A DNA stretch of 17,249 nucleotides, from the NCBI GenBank assembly GCA_964449175.1, contig CAYUYH010000021.1, forward strand, positions 1 to 17,249, in the 5' to 3' direction. The stretch is from CAYUYH01 sp964449175. GTDB lineage: Bacteria; Planctomycetota; Phycisphaerae; SM23-33. The position numbers were made by a program, and so were the translations under genes. This document shows, in pieces, positions 11,788 to 17,249 of the stretch; within the stretch, counting starts at the first letter, position 1, and the number at the start of each line of letters is the position of its first letter. The notes beneath the pieces are model-generated. The model saw nothing but the letters and a program-made list of their open reading frames with translations, searched no databases and had not been told where the DNA came from.

Positions 11788-14763
11788 CTAGCTTCCGGCG
11801 ATCCGGCGCATCACGGCGGCATCCCGCCCCGACAGGTCGGGGAAGTCCCGGTCGCCGCCGACGTCGGGGCGGCGCTTCCAGCTCCGCGCGCACCGCTGGT
11901 ACAGCTCGCGGGCGTCGCGAACCTCCACCTCGACGGCCTCGCCGGCGGGCAACTCGACGTCGGTCTCGATCCAGGCGTGCCCGACGCCCAGCAGATCCTC
12001 CAGCTCCTGGAGGTAGGCGGCTACGAGCTCGCCCGCGGGGGCGGCGCCCTTGGCGATCTTGAAGACAGCCTCGGCGTCCAGCGGGTTCTTCACACCGGCG
12101 TTCCGCAGGGCCTCCAGCTTGACCAAGCCCTTGGCCCGCAGCTCCAGCAGGCGCTGCCACACCCACGCCGGGCCGGGTTGAAGCTCGTCGGCGGAGAACG
12201 ACGCCAGGTCCACGTTGGCAGGCACGAGGTCCTCGGCCAGGCGGAGCATCTCGGCGTTGACCTCCGGCAGCGTCGCAAGGTGGACGCTCGCCGGCTCGCC
12301 CGCCGGGCGATGCGGAACATGCTCCCACGCCTCCTCGCAGGTGTGCGGGATGATCGGCGCCAGCAGCTTCACCAGCGTCATCAGCATCTCGTGTATCACG
12401 GTCTGGCTGGCCCGTCGGCGCGGCGAGTTCGGCAGCTCGCAGTAGAGGCGGTCCTTGACGGCTGACAGGTAGATGCTCGACGCCTGCACCGTGCAGAACT
12501 CGTGCATCAGCCGCGATGCCTTGTGGAACTCGTATCGGTCATAGGCCTCCCGCACGTCGCGGATGAGCAGGTGGATCTGCATCCGCATCCACGCGTCGAG
12601 GGAGTGCTCCGCCGGCGCGACGGCGTGGTGGGCGGGGTCGAAGTCGCAGCACGCGCCCATGCAGAATCGCAGCGTGTTGCGGATCTTGCGGTAGAAGTCC
12701 TCCGCCTGGGCGATCAGGCCCTCGGAGCATCGCACGTCGTCGGGGTAGTTCTGCCACGCCAGCCACAGCCGCAGGATGTCCGCCCCGCGCCTGTTCATCT
12801 GGTCTACGACGTTCATGACGTTGGCCAGCGACTTGCTCATCTTGGTGCGGCCTTCCTCGTCGACGATGTATCCGTGGGTCAGCAGCGTCTTGTAGGGGCA
12901 CTTTCCGACGGCCCCCAGGGCGGGCAGCAGCGAAAGCTGGAACCACCCGCGGTGCTGGTCGGCGCCCTCGAGGTACAGGTCCACGGGGATGTCGTCCACG
13001 AGGCGCTTGGCCATCGCGGCGGCGAACCAGCTCGAGCCGGACTCGAACCACACGTCGAAGATGTCGCTGCCCTTGACCAGCTTATCGACGGCGAAGGCTC
13101 CGGCATCGGCCAGGGCGGCGTCGTCGGCCGGGTCGTAGCCGCTCAGCAGCTCGCGCGGCGTGAGCTTATACCACGCGTCGGACCCTTGGTTGGCGAACAC
13201 GGCGGCGACCGCGCGAACGCTGTCAGCCGTCAGCAGCGGGCGGCCCTCGGCGTTGTAGAAGGCTGGGATCGGCAACCCCCATGCCCGCTGGCGGGAGATG
13301 CACCAGTCCGGTCGGCTGTCCAGCATGCCGGCGATGCGGTTTCGGCCCCAGGCGGGGATGAACTCCACGCCGCCTTCGGATACGTCCCGCCGGCACGCCT
13401 CCAGGGCCATGTCGCGCAGCGACGCCCCGCCGTCAGCCAACGGGCGGTCGACGGCTATGAACCACTGCTCGGTGGCGCGGAAGATCGTCGGCGTCTTCGA
13501 CCGCCAGTCGTGCGGGTAGGAGTGGGTGACTTCCTCAGCCAGCGCCAGCGTGCCGCACCTGCGGAGGTGATCGACGATCGCCCCGTTGGCGTCCCACACG
13601 CTCACGCCGGCCAGCCAGTCGGGCACGGTTGCGTCGAACGTGCCGTCTTCCTGGACGGGGCAGTATATCTCCAGGTCGCACTTCAGCCCCGTGCCGTAGT
13701 CCTCCAGACCGTGGCCGGGGGCGGTGTGCACCAGCCCCGTGCCGTCTTCCAGCGTGACGTACTCCGCCGGCACGACGGGGCAGGTCTTGTCGGCGAAGAT
13801 CGGATGGCGGTATGTCAGCCCCGCGGCGACCAGGTCGCTGCCCCTGACCTTGCCGGTTACCTTGTAGCTCTTCACCCAGTCGGGCCGCCTGGCCTTGATG
13901 GCGGCTGCGACCGCCTCAACGCGGCCCTCGGCCACGACGACGGTCACGGGTCCGTCGGCCGTCTCGGCCCGGACGCACGCGTAGTCGAAGTCCGGGTGCA
14001 CCGCCACGGCGAGGTTCGCCGGCAGGGTCCAGGGCGTGGTGGTCCAGATCAGCAAACTCGCGTCCTCGCCGTTTTCGCCCAGCAGGGCGTCGCCGCCGCC
14101 GGCCAGCGGGAAGGCTACGTAGATGCTAGCGTCGGTCCGGTCCTTGTACTCCAGCTCAGCCTCGGCCAGGGCCGTGCGGTTCTCGATCGACCAGTGCACA
14201 GGGCGGAGCTGCTTGTAGGCCAGCCCCTGGGCGACCAGGCGGGCGAAGACTTCCAGCACCGCGGACTCGTACTGCGGGCTCATCGTTATGTACGGATCGC
14301 CGAACTCGCCCATCACGCCCAGCCGCTGGAACTGCTCGCCCTGGACCTTGATGAACTTCTCGGCCACTGCGGCGCAGCGGGTGCGGATGTCCATGGGCGG
14401 CATGCTGCTCGCCCCCTCGCCCAGCTCGTCGACGACCTTCTGCTCGATAGGCAGGCCGTGACAGTCGTAGCCGGGCACGAACGGCGAGTCGAAGCCCGTC
14501 ATGTTCTTGATGCGGACGACTATGTCCTTCAGCACCTTGTTCAGCCCCGTGCCCATGTGCACCGGGCCGTTGGCATACGGCGGGCCGTCGTGCAGGACAA
14601 ACCGCGGGCAGCCCGCCCGCGCGCGGCGAATCTGCCCGTAGAGGTCCTCGGCCCGCCACTGCTGCTGGATGAGCGGCTCCTTGGCGGTGAGGTTGGCCTT
14701 CATCTCGAAGGTCGTCCGCGGCAGATTCAGCGTGTCTTTGTAGTTGCGTTTCGCATCACCCAT
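11788..14763 (-). CDS. ileS: Isoleucyl-tRNA synthetase with degenerate C-terminal zinc finger
   Basis: A 991-residue class I aminoacyl-tRNA synthetase charging tRNA-Ile. The first nucleotide-binding signature is PVHMGTGLNK (HMGT at 69-72, in place of HIGH), and the second is intact KMSKS at 641-645. The CP1 editing domain that hydrolyses Val-tRNA-Ile shows WTTTPWTLPAN and GTGLVHTAPGHGLEDYG. The anticodon-binding helical domain follows. In the C-terminal zinc module, where relatives read RCxRCW and LCxRC, this protein reads RCARSW and LSGRD. Only Cys 958 of four ligands remains, with Ser 961, Ser 978 and Asp 981 at the other positions. ATG 14763 is chosen because GGAG (14773-14770) lies 6 nt upstream; ATG 14775 has none. 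Expression appears to be governed by the leader-peptide attenuator directly upstream. Confidence 0.97.
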   Translation of the reverse strand: MGDAKRNYKDTLNLPRTTFEMKANLTAKEPLIQQQWRAEDLYGQIRRARAGCPRFVLHDGPPYANGPVHMGTGLNKVLKDIVVRIKNMTGFDSPFVPGYDCHGLPIEQKVVDELGEGASSMPPMDIRTRCAAVAEKFIKVQGEQFQRLGVMGEFGDPYITMSPQYESAVLEVFARLVAQGLAYKQLRPVHWSIENRTALAEAELEYKDRTDASIYVAFPLAGGGDALLGENGEDASLLIWTTTPWTLPANLAVAVHPDFDYACVRAETADGPVTVVVAEGRVEAVAAAIKARRPDWVKSYKVTGKVRGSDLVAAGLTYRHPIFADKTCPVVPAEYVTLEDGTGLVHTAPGHGLEDYGTGLKCDLEIYCPVQEDGTFDATVPDWLAGVSVWDANGAIVDHLRRCGTLALAEEVTHSYPHDWRSKTPTIFRATEQWFIAVDRPLADGGASLRDMALEACRRDVSEGGVEFIPAWGRNRIAGMLDSRPDWCISRQRAWGLPIPAFYNAEGRPLLTADSVRAVAAVFANQGSDAWYKLTPRELLSGYDPADDAALADAGAFAVDKLVKGSDIFDVWFESGSSWFAAAMAKRLVDDIPVDLYLEGADQHRGWFQLSLLPALGAVGKCPYKTLLTHGYIVDEEGRTKMSKSLANVMNVVDQMNRRGADILRLWLAWQNYPDDVRCSEGLIAQAEDFYRKIRNTLRFCMGACCDFDPAHHAVAPAEHSLDAWMRMQIHLLIRDVREAYDRYEFHKASRLMHEFCTVQASSIYLSAVKDRLYCELPNSPRRRASQTVIHEMLMTLVKLLAPIIPHTCEEAWEHVPHRPAGEPASVHLATLPEVNAEMLRLAEDLVPANVDLASFSADELQPGPAWVWQRLLELRAKGLVKLEALRNAGVKNPLDAEAVFKIAKGAAPAGELVAAYLQELEDLLGVGHAWIETDVELPAGEAVEVEVRDARELYQRCARSWKRRPDVGGDRDFPDLSGRDAAVMRRIAGS

Positions 14764-14800
14764 GACGGTCTCCATCCAGGCTGCCTGAGAAGCTCCCGGC

Positions 14801-14837
14801 CAAACAAAAAGGCCCCGGGCATGTTAGCCTCAGGGCC
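14801..14837 (-). terminator. Attenuator terminator in the ileS leader (segments 3:4)
   Basis: On the minus strand GGCCCTGAGGC (14837-14827) pairs with GCCCGGGGCC (14820-14811) in 10 pairs with one wobble and one bulged A, around loop TAACAT. TTTTTGTTTG follows at 14810-14801. It lies 38 bases before the ileS start and would stop transcription ahead of the gene. Confidence 0.88.
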
Positions 14838-14884
14838 GGCGTGTGAACAGTGCTTCCTGCCCTAAGGCGAACAGGGAATAGGGC
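14827..14884 (-). promoter_or_regulatory. Alternative pairing segments 1, 2 and 3 of the ileS attenuator
   Basis: Segment 1 GCCCTA (14884-14879, inside the leader ORF) can pair with TAGGGC (14864-14859) of segment 2. Segment 2, GCCTTAGGGC (14868-14859), can instead pair with all of segment 3, GCCCTGAGGC (14836-14827), in 10 contiguous pairs including one G-T. Segment 3 is the 5' arm of the terminator, so 2:3 and 3:4 exclude each other. The leader stop codon TAG (14864-14862) sits in segment 2. Confidence 0.82.
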
Positions 14885-14972
14885 CTATGGCGATGATAAT
14901 GATGGCGCGGGGGCGGCTCGGCCGATTCGTCGGCTGATTGCATCCGGCTTGTTGTGTCTCGCCTTTTCGCAT
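14862..14972 (-). CDS. Isoleucine-rich leader peptide of ileS
   Basis: A 36-codon ORF lies between the promoter and ileS. It begins MRKGETQQ and carries AIIIIAIGPI at residues 23-32, that is six Ile codons in nine (ATC ATT ATC ATC, then ATA and ATT), and ends PCSP-stop. Use of ATA and ATT stands out in GC-rich DNA, where ATC prevails. A ribosome stalled at these codons for lack of charged tRNA-Ile would cover segment 1 and free segment 2. One that reaches the stop covers segment 2 and lets the terminator form. The Shine-Dalgarno sequence is weak (GGCGAG, 3 nt before ATG 14972), but ATG 14972 is the only in-frame ATG. The peptide itself probably has no other function. The gene is too short for ordinary gene finders. 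Confidence 0.75.
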   Translation of the reverse strand: MRKGETQQAGCNQPTNRPSRPRAIIIIAIGPIPCSP

Positions 14973-15020
14973 GTCTCGCCGTCGATGCGCAGCCCCGCGG
15001 CCGCCGCTTCGTACCGGAGG

Positions 15021-15048
15021 ATTATATCGGCCAATCAGGCCGCGTCAA
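15021..15048 (-). promoter_or_regulatory. Strong sigma70-type promoter of the ileS leader
   Basis: On the minus strand TTGACG (15048-15043), a 16-nt spacer and a perfect TATAAT (15026-15021) predict a start near 15014, about 42 nt before the leader ATG and 250 nt before ileS. The spacer contains the inverted repeat CGGCC-TGATT-GGCCG, a possible operator. Confidence 0.8.
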
Positions 15049-15076
15049 TTGCCTTTGCCGCGGCCCGCGGGTGAGC

Positions 15077-15574
15077 CTACTTGCCGATCTCGACGCCTTC
15101 CGGCAGGCGCGCCTCCACGAAGGCTATCAGATCCTTGAAGCCCTTCAGCTTCCGGGAGTCCAGGACCAGCTTATCGTCGTCGCCGATCTGGAGCGTGAGG
15201 ATGCCCTTGTCCTTCAGTTTCGAGGCGTCCACGCCCGTGATGCTGCCCCAGGCGCACTTGGTCTTGCCCTGATAACCGATCCCCTTGCCGTCAGCCACCA
15301 GCAGGCGTCGAACCGCGACAACGCCCAGGGCCACGAATATCAGCCCCACGGGGATGAACACGAACGGACCGTAGTGATTGAACGCCCAGCTGAGAAACTT
15401 GTTCAGTTCATATGGGTTGGGGTACTGGTACCTACCCTTGATGAAGTGGTCGTATACCATCCACAGGGCGAAGCCGATGGCCAAGGCGCCGACGATGAAC
15501 AGCCGCACGGCCGGCTCCTTGTTGGCGCCGCACTCGACGCGACCAGACGTGTCCTGCTGCTCCGTGTCGTTCAT
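15077..15574 (-). CDS. Two-TM membrane protein of unknown function with cytosolic C-terminal domain
   Basis: Encodes 165 residues. A hydrophilic N-terminus of about 22 residues precedes TM1 (roughly 23-42, LFIVGALAIGFALWMVY). A short loop (YQYPNPYELNKFLSWAF) is followed by TM2 (about 68-90, FVFIPVGLIFVALGVVAV). The rest is soluble with alternating strands (CAWGSITGVDASKL, ILTLQIGDDDKLVLDS) and a final helix, resembling the small PH-like domains found after paired TM segments in bacterial membrane proteins; this resemblance is inference. GGAG lies 9 nt before ATG 15574. The gene precedes the ileS promoter in the same direction with no clear terminator, so some read-through into ileS is possible. 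Confidence 0.82.
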   Translation of the reverse strand: MNDTEQQDTSGRVECGANKEPAVRLFIVGALAIGFALWMVYDHFIKGRYQYPNPYELNKFLSWAFNHYGPFVFIPVGLIFVALGVVAVRRLLVADGKGIGYQGKTKCAWGSITGVDASKLKDKGILTLQIGDDDKLVLDSRKLKGFKDLIAFVEARLPEGVEIGK

Positions 15575-15613
15575 GGGTCCATGCTCCCGTTGATGTGCTC
15601 GTGCCGGCCCGCA

Positions 15614-15642
15614 AGACTACACGACCGCCGGGCCGCTGCCAA
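15614..15642 (-). promoter_or_regulatory. Candidate promoter of the membrane protein gene
   Basis: On the minus strand TTGGCA (15642-15637), a 17-nt spacer and TAGTCT (15619-15614) predict a leader of about 33 nt before ATG 15574. The -35 is good and the -10 is weak. Confidence 0.4.
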
Positions 15643-15811
15643 GGAATATGTGCGGTCAGGGGCGGGTCGAAGAACGCGACAGAAAGGCGGCGCGTGCATC
15701 TTGCCCATGTGTTCCACAGCCGTACCCGGCGCGACTGCCAGGGCCAGGTCGCCACGGTGAGACGGCGCCGAGACGCATGGGCGAGACGCCCGTGCCACCG
15801 GGTAAAAGCTG

Positions 15812-15840
15812 TTGACACCCCACCGGGCGACACCTACAGT
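15812..15840 (+). promoter_or_regulatory. Sigma70-type promoter of gapA
   Basis: A perfect TTGACA (15812-15817), a 17-nt spacer and TACAGT (15835-15840) predict a start near 15847 and a leader of about 100 nt. An inverted repeat GACAC-CTACA-GTGTC (15829-15843) straddles the -10 and could be an operator. Confidence 0.65.
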
Positions 15841-15946
15841 GTCTCGTCCCATCCGGTGCGGCCGGTCCACAGCAGGACCGCGGCCGGGCGCCAAAGGAAG
15901 ATCGCTAACTCAGACTGAAACCCGCAGGGACAAGGAGCACGCAATC

Positions 15947-16969
15947 ATGGCAGCTAAGGTAGCCATCAACGGCTTCGGCCGAATCGGCCGGCTTGTGTTT
16001 CGCGCACTGAGCCAGGAGCCGGAGAAGTTCGAGGTCGTGGCCGTCAACGACATGTTCGACGCGGACATGCTCGGATACATGCTGAAGTACGACTCCACGC
16101 AGGGTCGATTCCCCGGCAAGGTCGTCGTCAAGCAGGCCGCCCTGGTGGTCAACGGCAAGGAAGTGCCCGTGCTCTGCGAGAAGGACCCGGCCAAGCTGCC
16201 GTGGGGCAAGCTCGGCGTGGACGTGGTGGTCGAGTCGACCGGCAGGTTCCGCGCACACGCGACGGACTCCGCCCCCGGCTACGACAGCCACATCGTCGCC
16301 GGCGCCAAGAAGGTCGTGCTCAGCGCCCCGGCCAGGGACGAACCGGACGCCACTATCGTGCTGGGCGTCAACGACGACATGCTGACTGCCGGCATGAAGT
16401 GCATCTCAAACGCCTCATGCACGACCAACTCGCTCGCGCCGGTCTGCAAGGTGCTGCACGAGAAGATCGGCATCGTCAAGGGCCTGATGACCACCATTCA
16501 CGCCTATACCAACGACCAGGCGATCCTGGACATGCCCTACAAGGACAAGCGTCGAGGCCGAGCTGCGGCGATCAACACCGTGCCCTCGACCACCGGCGCC
16601 GCCAAGGCGTTGGGGCAGGTGATCCCGGAGCTGAAGGGCAAGATGCACGGCTACGCGCTGCGGGTGCCCGTGCCGACCGGCTCGATCACCGACCTGACCT
16701 TCCTGGCCGCCAAGAAGACCAACGTCGAGGAGATCAACGAGCTTATCCGCAACGCCGCTGAGGGGCCGATGAAGGACATCATCGAGTACGTCACCGACCC
16801 GATCGTCTCGTCCGACGTGATCGGCAACCCGCACAGCTCGCTGTTCGACTCCACCAACACGATCGTGCTGGACGGCGACATGGTGAAGGTGGCCATGTGG
16901 TACGACAACGAGTGGGGCTACAGCTGCCGCACGATCGACCTGATCGAGAGGATGGTCAAGCTCGGCTAG
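15947..16969 (+). CDS. gapA: Glyceraldehyde-3-phosphate dehydrogenase, type I, phosphorylating
   Basis: A 340-residue glycolytic enzyme converting glyceraldehyde 3-phosphate, NAD+ and phosphate to 1,3-bisphosphoglycerate. The N-terminal INGFGRIGRL is the dinucleotide-binding loop, and Asp in VAVNDMFD favours NAD over NADP. The catalytic Cys 158 is in SNASCTTN and the activating His 185 in TTIHAYTND. RRGRAAAINTVPSTTGAA and the C-terminal WYDNEWGYSCR are type I signatures. AAGGAG (15932-15937) lies 9 nt before ATG 15947, and the in-frame upstream extension is Arg/Pro-rich without homology, so this start is well supported. It appears monocistronic, without pgk or tpiA next to it. Length and motifs are normal. 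Confidence 0.97.
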   Translation: MAAKVAINGFGRIGRLVFRALSQEPEKFEVVAVNDMFDADMLGYMLKYDSTQGRFPGKVVVKQAALVVNGKEVPVLCEKDPAKLPWGKLGVDVVVESTGRFRAHATDSAPGYDSHIVAGAKKVVLSAPARDEPDATIVLGVNDDMLTAGMKCISNASCTTNSLAPVCKVLHEKIGIVKGLMTTIHAYTNDQAILDMPYKDKRRGRAAAINTVPSTTGAAKALGQVIPELKGKMHGYALRVPVPTGSITDLTFLAAKKTNVEEINELIRNAAEGPMKDIIEYVTDPIVSSDVIGNPHSSLFDSTNTIVLDGDMVKVAMWYDNEWGYSCRTIDLIERMVKLG

Positions 16970-17249
16970 CCGCCGGGGAGCTGCAACAGACACGAGGCAA
17001 TCCACAGGCCCGTCGACCGACCGGCGGGCCTGCGTACTGCGCCGCGGGAATGTCCGCAAGCCCCCAGCCGCCCCGGCCGATCTCATTGAAGGACCATCCG
17101 GCGGCTCGCAGACCCGTCTTGCCGCGGCGGCCAACCAGTCAGGCCGCTGGCGGATTATCCCTGGACCTTCGGCCCGCCCCGGCCGTAAGAGTGTCTAGAG
17201 CCGGTTTCATAACTGTCTCAGTGTGATCATGAGGCACGCCACATGGAAG
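16970..17249. other. Noncoding right end of the window
   Basis: Apart from the hairpin after gapA, no gene is supported. The last 50 bases change to a less GC-rich sequence with CTAG (17195-17198) and a possible gene start, ATG 17243 with GAGG 8 nt upstream. Only two codons lie inside the window, so the product is unknown. Confidence 0.4.
17005..17032 (+). other. 8-bp perfect hairpin downstream of gapA, possible terminator
   Basis: CAGGCCCG and CGGGCCTG flank a 12-base loop, starting 36 bases after the gapA stop. No T-run follows, so it is not a classical intrinsic terminator. It may stabilise the mRNA 3' end. Confidence 0.45.

Larger units (their letters stand above)
15575..15946. other. 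Divergent intergenic region between the membrane protein gene and gapA
   Basis: These 372 bases hold a minus-strand promoter candidate (15614-15642) and the gapA promoter (15812-15840). Between them, 15650-15810, nothing further was recognised. Confidence 0.5.

Noticed and set aside
12502..14865. 787-codon open frame antisense to ileS
   Set aside because: Composition is the His/Asp/Arg/Gly/Leu-rich pattern of a GC-rich antisense shadow, with no domain. IleRS on the other strand is certain.
14776..15020. T-box riboswitch as the explanation for the ileS leader
   Set aside because: No AGGGTGGNACCGCG-type T-box sequence or stem I with a specifier loop could be found. The Ile-rich ORF and alternative stems explain the leader better.

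Overview
The window is a GC-rich bacterial chromosome segment of ordinary core and accessory genes on both strands. The gene set suggests Planctomycetota, perhaps Phycisphaerae: tandem divergent clpP paralogs, a glycine-rich RRM protein, lysine-rich histone-H1-like sequences, and both Shine-Dalgarno and apparently leaderless starts. This placement is an inference from gene style, not a database match. No tRNA, rRNA or CRISPR array was seen, and no complete mobile element.

Layout. At the left edge, on the minus strand, is a ParA-type ATPase cut by the window end. It is preceded by a 39-residue, extremely basic mini-protein gene with a near-perfect ribosome binding site and a strong terminator. 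On the plus strand a proteostasis operon follows: trigger factor (with an H1-like lysine/alanine tail), clpP1, clpP2 (catalytic Asp replaced by Asn) and an overlapping small envelope protein. Convergent to it, on the minus strand, are an orphan DNA methyltransferase, an exported two-halved protein, an AzoR-type flavoprotein and a GNAT acetyltransferase. A divergent region leads to an ArgD-like class III aminotransferase with an intrinsic terminator. The minus strand then carries purN, an RRM RNA-binding protein, ileS and a two-TM membrane protein. The plus-strand gapA gene and a noncoding right end close the window.

The most interesting element lies between the membrane-protein gene and ileS. 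A consensus-like promoter is followed by a 36-codon leader ORF with six Ile codons within nine (ATC, ATT, ATC, ATC, then ATA and ATT). Three mutually exclusive stems follow, and the last is an intrinsic terminator just before ileS. A 10-bp antiterminator, containing the leader stop codon, pairs with the whole 5' arm of the terminator. This is the full logic of a trp/ilv/pheST-type ribosome-mediated attenuator applied to isoleucyl-tRNA synthetase, which in many Gram-positive bacteria is instead controlled by a T-box. The synthetase also has a decayed C-terminal zinc finger (three of four Cys ligands replaced) and HMGT in place of HIGH.

Other points are a parA and a purN promoter placed so that transcription should begin at the start codon, two tandem hairpins at the start of the RRM transcript, and the ClpP2 Asp-to-Asn change, which suggests a mixed ClpP1P2 protease.
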